Assembly (NCBI GenBank): GCA_009693995.1
Contig: SHWA01000012.1
Coordinates: 1 to 33,743, forward strand
From: Alphaproteobacteria bacterium
Lineage (GTDB): Bacteria > Pseudomonadota > Alphaproteobacteria > SHWA01
Direction: 5' to 3'
DNA length: 33,743 nt
The notes under the pieces were generated by a model. It did no database searches and had not been told where the DNA came from. It worked only from the letters and a program-made list of their open reading frames with translations. Each line of letters begins with the position of its first letter. Position 1 is the first letter of the stretch. Shown here piece after piece: positions 1 to 9,002 of this stretch. The translations under genes and the position numbers were made by a program.

Positions 1-82
1 ACTGCAGGAGTACGGCAAACGCCGCGCCTCTTACGGCCGTGGCAAAACCGAACTTGGCCTCCGGGGGCGGCGGGGAACTCAT
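1..82 (-). CDS. N-terminal fragment of an unidentified protein running off the left window edge
   Basis: Reverse-strand ATG at 82 reads MSSPPPPEAKFGFATAVRGAAFAVLLQ... open to the window edge; same strand as the next genes; N-terminus looks membrane/export-like. Too short to assign a family. Confidence 0.4.
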   Translation of the reverse strand, partial: MSSPPPPEAKFGFATAVRGAAFAVLLQ

Positions 83-138
83 GGGTGGCGTAGCAGTCCG
101 TACTCGCGGATTTCGGGCAATTGCGCAGTAGCGGCAAT

Positions 139-186
139 CGTAGACCAATCGAATTGAAAAATCCGATCGCAAGGGATTGGTCTTCG
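139..186. repeat. Long-loop inverted repeat (12-bp arms, one mismatch)
   Basis: CGTAGACCAATC (139-150) versus GATTGGTCTTCG (175-186), 24-nt loop; intergenic between the WD40 gene and the left-edge ORF. Confidence 0.6.
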
Positions 187-333
187 CGAGCGCCGCCGCG
201 CAGTCGGCCCCGACCGGACCGTGAAAACACACGTTGGTCAATGAGTTCGCGCTTGTCTTCAGGCGGGCCGGCAGGGGTGGCTAATGGCAAAACGCAAACG
301 AGGTCAGGCGCCTGCCACAGGGCGGTTCTGCAG

Positions 334-1380
334 TCACTTGGGCGGCGTGCGAAAATCGAATAGGGCCGCGGTGCCATCCTCGGCGCCGGCGGCAAGGGTG
401 GCACCCGACGCCGACCAGACCAGAGCCGATGCCGGTGCTCCCGCCCCGTTAGCCAGGCGAATGGCGCGACCGTCCTGTAGCCGCGAGAGCCAGACCGCGC
501 CGTCGTCATGGCCAGAAGCGATCAGGTCTTTGTCCGGGTGGGCGGCGACCACGGTTACCGAGCCCGCGTCTTCGGGACCATATTCGATTGCGGATTTCCC
601 CATCGGTCCATCGCGTCCCTCGAAGGGCCAGCACACGATTCGCTTCGCCCCGCTGGTAGCCAGTAGGCGGCCGCGCGTCAGCCAGGAACAGCTTTTCACC
701 TTATGCGGGTAACCGGTCATCTGCATGTCGGCGCGATCAGCCAGGCGCCACCCGTGCAAAGAGTTCTCCTGCATGGCGGAGACGACGAACTGTCCATTTG
801 GGCTGAACAGGCAACCAAGGTGTGAGCCACCCCATTCCAGTTTGACCGGGGTCTGCTCGGCCGACTTGGACCACCAGAGCGTCACGCCGCTGTAATGGGC
901 AACGGCGAGGCGTCGGCCGCGGGGATCGAGCGCGAGCCCGGCAACGGTGCTGGGGTGGGGCAACAGCCTTGGTTGCGGCAGCGGTCGGCCATCGACCGCG
1001 ATCACGGCCGCGTTGCTCCCAGCGCCGCAGACGATGGTACCGCTGGCCGCGTTTGCCACCAGTTGCTCGATCCACTTGCCCTTGAAGGTCGCTAGAACCG
1101 AGGTGGTGCCGTCAAGCGCGATGCGGCAAAGGCGGCCGTCGTCACCGCCGCTCAGGAATCCGCCATCGATCCCCGGCGCAAGCGCCAGGGTGAGACCGGC
1201 GTGCGCACCGACGGTGATGATCTCCTCTCCGGCCAGCGGCACCAGACGCACGCTGCCGTCGCCGAGGGCGAAGGCCGCAACCCGCCCCGTGGCGTCGATC
1301 CGGGCCGCGGTGATGGCGCCACCGTCGAACGCGAGGCGCCTGCCCGGAGCGCCGAGCTCGTCCGCGGTTGCCGCCGTCAT
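334..1380 (-). CDS. WD40 repeat domain-containing protein
   Basis: 348 aa ORF with repeated beta-propeller blade-like motifs (GDGSVRLVPL, GGDDGRLCRIAL, GHDDGAVWLSRL, GAEDGTAALFDF); ATGA overlap with the upstream CobW gene. Confidence 0.85.
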   Translation of the reverse strand: MTAATADELGAPGRRLAFDGGAITAARIDATGRVAAFALGDGSVRLVPLAGEEIITVGAHAGLTLALAPGIDGGFLSGGDDGRLCRIALDGTTSVLATFKGKWIEQLVANAASGTIVCGAGSNAAVIAVDGRPLPQPRLLPHPSTVAGLALDPRGRRLAVAHYSGVTLWWSKSAEQTPVKLEWGGSHLGCLFSPNGQFVVSAMQENSLHGWRLADRADMQMTGYPHKVKSCSWLTRGRLLATSGAKRIVCWPFEGRDGPMGKSAIEYGPEDAGSVTVVAAHPDKDLIASGHDDGAVWLSRLQDGRAIRLANGAGAPASALVWSASGATLAAGAEDGTAALFDFRTPPK

Positions 1381-2396
1381 GCCGCCACGCAGGCCTCGAA
1401 CCCGCGGCGGATTGCGGCCTCGTCAAGATCGCGGCCGATGAACACCAGGCGTGTGACGCGCGGCGCGCCATCCGGCCAGGGCGCCATGAAATCCCCATCC
1501 ATGGTCATGTGCACGGCGTGGAACACGAAGCGGCGATCGTCGCCCCGGAAGGACACGATTCCCTTTGAGCGAAGAATGTCCTTGCCGCTGGTCGCCAGCA
1601 ACTCCTGGAGCCAACGCTGCAGACGTTCGCGGTCCAGCGGCCGCTCGCTACGCAGCGACAGGCTGCCGATCTGCTCGTCATGGTAGTGGCGTAGCGGAGC
1701 CGGATGCCCGTGATCGTGGTCTCCATGGTGGTCGTGATGGTGGTCGTGATCGTCGACCGCCAGGAACTCCGGCTCCTGCGCCAGGATACGCTCGAGGTCG
1801 AAGGCACCTTGGCCCAACACCCGGTCGAGGGGCACGTCACAGCGGCTGGTGCGATGCAGAATCGCGTACGGGTTTATGCCGCGGATGCGGCGCTCGACGG
1901 CAGCCAGCTCCTCGGCGCTCACCAGGTCGGTCTTGTTGAGCAGGATCATGTCGGCGAAGGCGATCTGCTCGGCGGCCTCGCTGGTATCGTCGAGCCGCTG
2001 TTGAATGTATTTCGCGTCCACTACCGTAGTGATCGAATCGAGGCGGGTCCGCGCGCGTACCTCGGCGTCGACGAAGAACGTCTGCGCGACCGGCGCAGGC
2101 GCCGCCAATCCGGTGGTCTCGACCAGGATGGCGTCGAACCGATCCTTGCGCTTCATCAGGCTGCCCAATATGCGGATCAGGTCGCCGCGGACCGTGCAGC
2201 AGAGGCAGCCATTGTTGGTCTCGAAGATCTCCTCGTCGGCGTTTACCACCAGATCGCCGTCGATCCCCTCCGCGCCGAACTCGTTGATGATCACGGCGTA
2301 CCGCTTGCCGTGCCGCTCGGTCAGGATGCGGTTGAGCAGCGTGGTCTTGCCGGCGCCGAGATAGCCGGTCAGCACCGTCACGGGTACTTGGGACAT
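1377..2396 (-). CDS. CobW/COG0523 family GTP-binding metallochaperone
   Basis: Walker A GYLGAGKTTLLN, GCLCC metal motif (NNGCLCCTVRGDL), NKTD G-protein motif, His-rich loop DDHDHHHDHHGDHDHGH, CobW C-terminal domain. Start taken at MSQVPVTVLTGYLG. Confidence 0.93.
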   Translation of the reverse strand: MSQVPVTVLTGYLGAGKTTLLNRILTERHGKRYAVIINEFGAEGIDGDLVVNADEEIFETNNGCLCCTVRGDLIRILGSLMKRKDRFDAILVETTGLAAPAPVAQTFFVDAEVRARTRLDSITTVVDAKYIQQRLDDTSEAAEQIAFADMILLNKTDLVSAEELAAVERRIRGINPYAILHRTSRCDVPLDRVLGQGAFDLERILAQEPEFLAVDDHDHHHDHHGDHDHGHPAPLRHYHDEQIGSLSLRSERPLDRERLQRWLQELLATSGKDILRSKGIVSFRGDDRRFVFHAVHMTMDGDFMAPWPDGAPRVTRLVFIGRDLDEAAIRRGFEACVAA

Positions 2397-2483
2397 CAAC
2401 GCGCATCCTTCGTTGGTCGGTTCAGCGGCACCAAGGGCGTTGGCCTGCCCGCGGGTCGCCAACCATAAGGTGCGTACCCCGCG

Positions 2484-4067
2484 TCAGACAAGTTTCGGAT
2501 CGTGGTGCCGCACCGGTACCGACCCATGCGGGTCAACCGTGGCGTCGTCGGCGCCGCACCGAGTCGCCAATGCTGCCGCCAGCATACGGAAATCAATGAA
2601 CCGGGTCGCGCCCGCCGCACACCAGGCAGCCAAGTGGCGATCGAGCCAGCCGGTTCCGTGCACCGCCAGGTCGCGGTCGTGGAAATAGCCGACCACCGGC
2701 AGCCCGCTCTCGAACCAGTGTGCCGCGGCCTCAGCTAGGTAGGGGGCACAGAGGTGGGTGCACCAGGCGAAATGGTCCAGGTGGCGCAAGGCCGTGTAAT
2801 AGCTGCTCGCCAGATCCAGGCCGAGATCGAGCGCGTGCTCGAGTGCGGCATCGGTGAAGTCATCGCCGGGGGCGACCAGGGTGGTGGGGTGGGTGCGGAA
2901 CTGGCGCGCGAGGCTGCGCTGGCCCCGGGCCAAGGGGTGCCGTTCCGGTGTCAGACGGTCGAGGACCGGCAGGGCGGCGCAGCCAAGCTCGCGAAACCAT
3001 CCGACGCGCGTGTAGCGGTCGGGCGCCCGGGCCCAGGCGCGGGTATCGGGGTGCATGTGGGTATGGCCGTGCAATTCGACCTCGACTAGACCGCGCCGCC
3101 GCAGTGCCTCTATGCCACGGAATTCGCTCTGCCCGTCGTGCCGCGTGCCGGGCGCATGTCCGCCGCGGTCGCGGTAGACCACCTGGGAGGATGGGAAGAC
3201 GCGCCCCGGCCAGCGCGGCACCGTCCGGCCGGCGACGGTGAGGGATCCCCGCGTGGCGTCACCATCATCGACCCAGCCGGAGACATAGGCGATCGACAAG
3301 CGGGCGCCGTGGCGCACCAGGGTCTTGCCGACGCGAGCCCAGTCTGGCGCGTGGAGTTTCGGGTACGACCAGCTCGCCAGATGGACGTTCTGCGCCGCGC
3401 CGGGATCGTCCATGCGCAGCACCATGGTGCCGCGCCAGTCGCGCCAGGCGACGGGGCGGCCGCTTGCCGCCACCAGCAGGTCGGTGAGCAGCGCCGTGCC
3501 GGCGCCCGAGGCATCGCGGAGCGCGCTCGGGTGCGCGGCAAGCGTCGCCAGCCGCCCGCAGCCCACGGCCTTGATCGTCACCAGGGGGCGGCGGCCGAGG
3601 GTCGCCCAGGCGGCAGCCCCCGGTGCGAGATCGGCCATGGCCAAGGGTGTGTGCAGCGTCCCCCGGCCGGAGGTGCCGTCGGCGCGGGTCCAGGCGAGGA
3701 TCCGGGACCGGCTCCGGTCGCTCCGCCCGGCAGACCCCGTCAGCCGCGCCAGTGCCGCGTCGCGGCCGGCGGCGCGGGCGACCACCAGTACCGGGCCGGC
3801 TGCCAGCCGTGCCTCGATCCGCGCCACGTCCTCGGTCCCGAGCCGGTCGGGGTCGCAGGCGACGACGATCCAATCGGCGGGCGGCAGCCGGCCGAGCCGC
3901 TCGGGCCGGGCGATCGCCACGTCCCAACCGAGAAGCCGCGCCAACGTCAGCCAGTCGAGTGCCTCGCGCTCCTCCGGCATCTGCCAGCCGCCGGTGCCCC
4001 AGATGCGGGCTGCTGCGGGCAGCGCGTCGGTGATCAGGACCAGGCGGTGGGCGCGCGGCTCAGGCAT
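2484..4067 (-). CDS. Polysaccharide deacetylase-like (NodB-like fold) protein
   Basis: Start at MPEPRAHRLVLITDALP (4067), overlapping the GT4 stop. Motifs LRMDDPG, ELHGHTHMHPD, VAPGDDFTD and HDRDLAVHG resemble carbohydrate-esterase metal-site motifs. Confidence 0.6.
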   Translation of the reverse strand: MPEPRAHRLVLITDALPAAARIWGTGGWQMPEEREALDWLTLARLLGWDVAIARPERLGRLPPADWIVVACDPDRLGTEDVARIEARLAAGPVLVVARAAGRDAALARLTGSAGRSDRSRSRILAWTRADGTSGRGTLHTPLAMADLAPGAAAWATLGRRPLVTIKAVGCGRLATLAAHPSALRDASGAGTALLTDLLVAASGRPVAWRDWRGTMVLRMDDPGAAQNVHLASWSYPKLHAPDWARVGKTLVRHGARLSIAYVSGWVDDGDATRGSLTVAGRTVPRWPGRVFPSSQVVYRDRGGHAPGTRHDGQSEFRGIEALRRRGLVEVELHGHTHMHPDTRAWARAPDRYTRVGWFRELGCAALPVLDRLTPERHPLARGQRSLARQFRTHPTTLVAPGDDFTDAALEHALDLGLDLASSYYTALRHLDHFAWCTHLCAPYLAEAAAHWFESGLPVVGYFHDRDLAVHGTGWLDRHLAAWCAAGATRFIDFRMLAAALATRCGADDATVDPHGSVPVRHHDPKLV

Positions 4068-5337
4068 GGCGCGCCGCCACTTTCTGGAAGCATTCTTGCA
4101 GTCGCCGGCCAATGGCGGCGGGGCACAGGCGCTCTTCGGCCCAAGCGCGGGCGGCAATGCGCAACCCGCTCGACCGCATGGCGTCCGCGTCGAGCAGGTC
4201 GAGAAGCGCCGCCCGCAGCGCCGGCCCGTCGCCCGGCGGGATCAGCCACCCGGTCGACTCGCCGACCATCTCCGGCATGCCGCCGACCGCGGAGGCGATC
4301 ACCGGCGTGCCGCAGGCCATGGCTTCGCCGACCACGGTTGGAAAGCCCTCGCTCAGTGACGGCAGCACCAGCGCCTCGGCCACAGAATAGAGCCGTGCCA
4401 GCCGCACCTTGTCGGAAATCCAGCCGAGGAACCGGACCCGTGCCGATCCACCCGCCTGCGCCTGTAAACGGTGCGCATCTGGCCCCGTGCCCGCGATCAG
4501 CAGGTCCACGTCGGCAATCCGGGGCGCGATGGCCAGGAACTGTGCGAGCAGCAAATCGACCTTCTTCACCCGGTTCTCGAGCCGGCCGACAAACAGGAGA
4601 TAGCGGCGATCGCCGGGGAGGCGCTCGGCCGTGCAGGCCGCCTCCCGGGATGCTGGCTTGAACCGGTCGGTGTCGATCGGCGTCAGTATCACCGAGACCC
4701 GGTCGGCAGCAACCGCGAAGCGCCGCACCAGTTGGTCACGCTCGGCGTGGCTGGAAACGATCAGGTGATCCGCCCGCCGAATGGTACGCATCTTCAATCT
4801 CGGGAACGCATAGTGCTCCGGCAGGCTGCCCGAGTGGTAGGCGATCAGCGGAATGCGGAAGAGACGCGCCAGCAGCAGCAGGATCTCGAACCGGCCCGAG
4901 GAATAGTCCTGAGCGAAGATCGCATCGGGTCGGTCACGCCGGAACGCGGCGAGAAGCCGCGGAGAGAGCAGCGAGAGATAGGCGGCGAGGGGCGCGTAGT
5001 GGTGGTAGAGGCCGCGCCAGCGCCAGGCCCCCGGCGTCAGATAGAAGGCGCTCCAGAGCATGCGGTGCGCGAGCGTCGCGCGCAGGAAGCGGACGCGGCA
5101 GCCGACCATTTCGTGCCGGGCCTCGTCCAGCTCGGGTGCCCGAGACATCTCGTACCAGATCACGTCGCCGACCGCGCGCTGGAGGACCGTCAGGAAGGCG
5201 TGGTTGCCGGTGTCGGCATAGCGCGTGGCGAAGTCGCGCTGGGTGACGCCGTAATGGGGATAGAAGTCCTCGAAGATGTCGGCGTGGTCGAAGAAGGCGA
5301 TCAGCGGTCGCGCCCGACCGGCCGCGGCCGCCGTCAT
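4060..5337 (-). CDS. Glycosyltransferase family 4 (GT-B)
   Basis: YLLFVGRLENRVKKVDLLLAQF, LIAGTGPDAHRL, RVRFLGWISD and the C-terminal signature LPSLSEGFPTVVGEAMACGTPVIAS. Start at 5337 shares ATGA with the preceding gene. Confidence 0.93.
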   Translation of the reverse strand: MTAAAAGRARPLIAFFDHADIFEDFYPHYGVTQRDFATRYADTGNHAFLTVLQRAVGDVIWYEMSRAPELDEARHEMVGCRVRFLRATLAHRMLWSAFYLTPGAWRWRGLYHHYAPLAAYLSLLSPRLLAAFRRDRPDAIFAQDYSSGRFEILLLLARLFRIPLIAYHSGSLPEHYAFPRLKMRTIRRADHLIVSSHAERDQLVRRFAVAADRVSVILTPIDTDRFKPASREAACTAERLPGDRRYLLFVGRLENRVKKVDLLLAQFLAIAPRIADVDLLIAGTGPDAHRLQAQAGGSARVRFLGWISDKVRLARLYSVAEALVLPSLSEGFPTVVGEAMACGTPVIASAVGGMPEMVGESTGWLIPPGDGPALRAALLDLLDADAMRSSGLRIAARAWAEERLCPAAIGRRLQECFQKVAARHA

Positions 5338-6551
5338 CCGCGCGCCGCACGGTCGGGAGGGGGTGCCGCTGGCTCGGCACTCCGCGGCAGCGGCGCGAAG
5401 CTCTGCTCGATCAGCCGCCCGAGAACCCGGCGGGCATCGAACCACTCCACGGCCACGGCTCGGGCCGCCTGGGCGTGGCGCGCATAGTCGGCATTGACCC
5501 TGGCCACCGCCATGGCGGCCTGCTCGGGATCACTGAATGTGAGCACCCCAGCCTCCGGCGCGAGCCAGGTCGTGAAGCCGGTGTCCTGCACGACCACGGG
5601 ACGACCGCTGGCGAGGTAGCACGCGCTGCGCTCGCTGAACCAGCCCGAGCGTGTCACCACGTAGCCGTGCTTGGCGACCGAGAATTCAGCCTTCGCCGAC
5701 TGGATGTAACGCCGGTAGACCCAGGGGTCGGCGGAGACGCTGACGCCGTTGACCAGACGCCAGCCCGCTTCCGCGATCCGTTCGGTCGGAAAGCCGAACC
5801 CGCCCATGGCGATCTCGAATGGCCCCCTCACCCGGCCGGGCAAGTCGAGAAACTCGATCAGGGTGGCCGACTTGGTGCCGAAGCGCCGCTCCGAGTGCTC
5901 GACCGCCGGGTAGCTTTGCCACTGCATGACGGTGGTGAAGGCGCCGCCCGGTTCCGGCTGCTGCTGCGGCCATTGGGCGATGGCGATGGGGTGCCGGGTC
6001 GGCTGCCACGGCAAGCCGTCGTCGGGGATGGTGCAGCCGGTGCGGCCGAAGTTTTCGCCGAAGGTGAAGAACGCCGTGTGCTTCAGGGCCTCGGTCCGTT
6101 TTCCGACGTGGGTCAGGTGCGCCACCTGGGTGAAGACCGGATCCTGGTCGATCAGCACCCGAATGGGCACGGCCTCGACCCAGGGGCGAAGCAGATTGGC
6201 GCCCCCAACGTTGATCACCATGTCGGCGCCGGCCAGGATCTCGCACATCCGGTCGCCCACCGGTCCATGCCAGCGACTCTGATGCGCGTCGTAGTAGGAC
6301 CAGCGGTCGGCGAACCCGAGGCGGCTGAAGGCGTCGGCGGCAAAGGCGAGGCCGGTGGTCGGGTCGGCGCCGTTGACGCCGGCGACCGGGTCGTAGCAGC
6401 CGTCGGCGTGGTCGCCGCTGTCCTCCAGGAAGTAGACGTCGTGGCCCAGCTCGGACAGGCCGAGCAGGTACATCAAATGGCTCCAGGCCATGCCCCCGAC
6501 CGGGCAGCGTACGATGTAGCCGAGCAGGACGATGCGAAGCCCACTCGCCAT
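5334..6551 (-). CDS. Glycosyltransferase-like protein, tandem paralog 1
   Basis: N-terminus RIVLLGYIVRCPVGGMAWSHLMYLLGLSELGHDVYFLEDSG; C-terminal SERSACYLASGRPVVVQDTGF shared with the next two genes. Confidence 0.8.
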   Translation of the reverse strand: MASGLRIVLLGYIVRCPVGGMAWSHLMYLLGLSELGHDVYFLEDSGDHADGCYDPVAGVNGADPTTGLAFAADAFSRLGFADRWSYYDAHQSRWHGPVGDRMCEILAGADMVINVGGANLLRPWVEAVPIRVLIDQDPVFTQVAHLTHVGKRTEALKHTAFFTFGENFGRTGCTIPDDGLPWQPTRHPIAIAQWPQQQPEPGGAFTTVMQWQSYPAVEHSERRFGTKSATLIEFLDLPGRVRGPFEIAMGGFGFPTERIAEAGWRLVNGVSVSADPWVYRRYIQSAKAEFSVAKHGYVVTRSGWFSERSACYLASGRPVVVQDTGFTTWLAPEAGVLTFSDPEQAAMAVARVNADYARHAQAARAVAVEWFDARRVLGRLIEQSFAPLPRSAEPAAPPPDRAARG

Positions 6552-6554
6552 CGG

Positions 6555-7700
6555 CTAGAGCCCGAGCGCGCCGAGAAACCGGGGAATCACCACATCCACC
6601 GAGAACACGTCCCGTGCGAGCTCCCGCGCCCAGGCCGAGTGGCGCGCGTAATCGCCGTTGATCTCGTCGATGGCGGCCGCGGCCTCCGCCACGTTTTGCA
6701 CCGCGAACAGCCCGCGCCCGTGCGGCACCACGTCGGAGAAGCCCGAATCCTGCAATACCACCGGCCGGCCACTGGCGAGGTAGGCGGCGCTGCGGTCGCT
6801 GAACCAGCCGCTCTGGGTGGCAATGAAGACGTTCTTGCAGACGCTGAATTCGCCGCGCGAGCCGCAGATATACTGCCAATAGGATGCGAGCGTGGCGGTC
6901 ACCGCGTGGCCCTCGCGCACACGCCAGCCATTGCCGACCAGGCGTGCCCGCGGGATGGCGTTGCCGGCGACCGCCACTTCCAGCGGGGCCTTGACGCGCC
7001 GCGGCAGCGACATGAACCGGTCGAACTCCATGTCCTTTTGACCGAACGTGCGGCCGCCATAGGTGATGGGCGGGTGCGCCTTCCAGTTCATCACTGTGGT
7101 GAAGGGGGCATCGGGCGGCGGAGCCTCGGCCGCGAACAGTGTCGGGTCGACCGGATTGAAGGCGAGGGTCCAGGTGCGCCCCCCGGTCGGTGCCGATGAA
7201 CGGCACGTGCCCAGGTTGGTGCCGACGGTGAAGTAGTGGTCATAGCCCGCGAGCGCGCGCGCAATGCCCGGCTCGGAAGCCATGCGCATCTGGGTGTATC
7301 CCGGCTCCTGGTCGATGGTCACCTTGCGGCGGGAGGTGACGGTCTCGGCGGGCCAGTCGCCGAGCGCTCCCATGTCAATGAACAGATCGGCATCCTTGAG
7401 TGCGGCGTCGGCGCGCGCCTGGCTCATGCCATGGTAGGTGCCGTGGGAATCCACGTAGAACCAGTTGTCCTCCAGGCCGAGCTGCGCCAGCAGGCGCCGG
7501 GTCGTTGCACAGCCATAGCTGCAGTCGTCGCTCAGGGTGCGCCGCGTGGGATCGAAACAGGATTCGGTGTAGCCAGCGCGTTCCGCGAACACGATGTCGT
7601 GGCCGAGCCGCCGGAAGCCCGACAGCCACTGAATCGCCCACGACAGGTTTCCCCCGAGCGGATAGCGGATCATGTAGGAGGCGAGGACGACCCGAGCCAT
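6555..7700 (-). CDS. Glycosyltransferase-like protein, tandem paralog 2
   Basis: N-terminus RVVLASYMIRYPLGGNLSWAIQWLSGFRRLGHDIVFAERAG; C-terminal SDRSAAYLASGRPVVLQDSGF. Confidence 0.8.
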   Translation of the reverse strand: MARVVLASYMIRYPLGGNLSWAIQWLSGFRRLGHDIVFAERAGYTESCFDPTRRTLSDDCSYGCATTRRLLAQLGLEDNWFYVDSHGTYHGMSQARADAALKDADLFIDMGALGDWPAETVTSRRKVTIDQEPGYTQMRMASEPGIARALAGYDHYFTVGTNLGTCRSSAPTGGRTWTLAFNPVDPTLFAAEAPPPDAPFTTVMNWKAHPPITYGGRTFGQKDMEFDRFMSLPRRVKAPLEVAVAGNAIPRARLVGNGWRVREGHAVTATLASYWQYICGSRGEFSVCKNVFIATQSGWFSDRSAAYLASGRPVVLQDSGFSDVVPHGRGLFAVQNVAEAAAAIDEINGDYARHSAWARELARDVFSVDVVIPRFLGALGL

Positions 7701-7718
7701 CGGCGACCTCTCCCGCCC

Positions 7719-9002
7719 TCAGCCGACGGCCGCCTCGGCCGGCCGCGACGGACGACCTGCCGCGGCGCCGAGTGCGTCGTCGATCAGCCGGGGAAGCACG
7801 CGGTCGTGGCTGAAAAACTCGTGGGCGAGCTCCCGCGCCGCGCGGCCGTGCGCGGCCGGATCCCGCTCCACCGTTTCGAGTGCGGCCACGGCCTGGTCAG
7901 GATCGGCGAAGGCGAACAGGCCGCGCCCCGAGGGGATCACGGCCGGGAAACCGGTATCCTGCACCACGACCGGGCGTCCGGCGGCGAGGTAGCAGGCCGA
8001 GCGGCAACTGAACCAGCCCGGCTGGCCGAGCACATAGCCGTTCTTGGCCACGCTCCACTCGCCGCGCGAGCCCTGGATGTAGTCGCGGTAGCTATCCACG
8101 TCGCCGCCGACCGCGAGGGCGTCGGCCACGCGCCAGCCGGCGTGGCGCAACAGATCGGAGACGCTCCATTCTGAATGGGCCGCAGCGGCGGCGCGGAGGC
8201 CTTGCGGCAGCTCGGCGCCTTCGGCCTCCCAGTCGCGGTGGCGGGTCGGGCCGAGCGCAACCTCGAGCCCGACCGAGGGCACCCGCCCTGGCAGGTCGAG
8301 GAAGCGGCGAAACTCGATGTCCTTCTGGCCGAGGCTGAGTCCGCCCCAGCGGAGCGGCTTGTAGCTGGTCCAGCTCATCACCGTGGTATAGGCGGCGCCG
8401 ATCGGCCTCGCGCTCGACCAGGCGTCGAGCAGGATCGGCTGTCGGGTTGGGCGCCACGCCACGGCCGTCCTCGGCATGCGGCTCGAATGCCGCTCGCCGA
8501 AGCTGAAATGGCAGTCGTGGGCATCTTGCCGGGTGACGAAATCGGCATCGCCGAGGGCGATCCGCGCCTGGGTGAAGACCGGATCGGAATCGATGTAGAC
8601 TAGGTGGCCGCGGCCGCGGTAGCGCTCCGGATGCTCGATCGTGCCCGAGACATTGAGGACCAGATCGGCGTTGGCCACTATCTCGCGCCGCCGCGCATCC
8701 GGCAGGCCGAACCACTGGCCAGTCAGCGGGAACCGATAGGCCCAGCGATCGGCGAGCCCGAACCGCTCCATCACTCGCGCCAGATGGGCGAGGGTCGGGG
8801 CCGGGTCGCGGGCGACATGGTCGTTACCGGTCGGGCCGCCATCGAAGTTGTAGGCCCACTCGCCGGAATCCTCGACATAGGTGACGTCGTGGCCGAGCCG
8901 GGCGAGGCCGGCGGGATATTGCACATAGTCCCAGGCGACACCGCCGAGCCGCGGATGCTGGGCGATCAGCCCGGTGACGACGATGCGCAGGCGCACGGCC
9001 AT
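7719..9002 (-). CDS. Glycosyltransferase-like protein, tandem paralog 3
   Basis: Start MAVRLRIVVTGLIAQHPRLGGVAWDYVQYPAGLARLGHDVTYVEDSGEW at 9002 (TGATG junction with the ABC gene); C-terminal SCRSACYLAAGRPVVVQDTGF. Confidence 0.8.
   Translation of the reverse strand: MAVRLRIVVTGLIAQHPRLGGVAWDYVQYPAGLARLGHDVTYVEDSGEWAYNFDGGPTGNDHVARDPAPTLAHLARVMERFGLADRWAYRFPLTGQWFGLPDARRREIVANADLVLNVSGTIEHPERYRGRGHLVYIDSDPVFTQARIALGDADFVTRQDAHDCHFSFGERHSSRMPRTAVAWRPTRQPILLDAWSSARPIGAAYTTVMSWTSYKPLRWGGLSLGQKDIEFRRFLDLPGRVPSVGLEVALGPTRHRDWEAEGAELPQGLRAAAAAHSEWSVSDLLRHAGWRVADALAVGGDVDSYRDYIQGSRGEWSVAKNGYVLGQPGWFSCRSACYLAAGRPVVVQDTGFPAVIPSGRGLFAFADPDQAVAALETVERDPAAHGRAARELAHEFFSHDRVLPRLIDDALGAAAGRPSRPAEAAVG

Noticed and set aside
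1704-2468. 254-aa plus ORF starting MPVIVVSMVVVMVVVIVD (apparent membrane anchor)
   Set aside because: It is the antisense of the His-rich codons of the CobW loop; no independent coding evidence.
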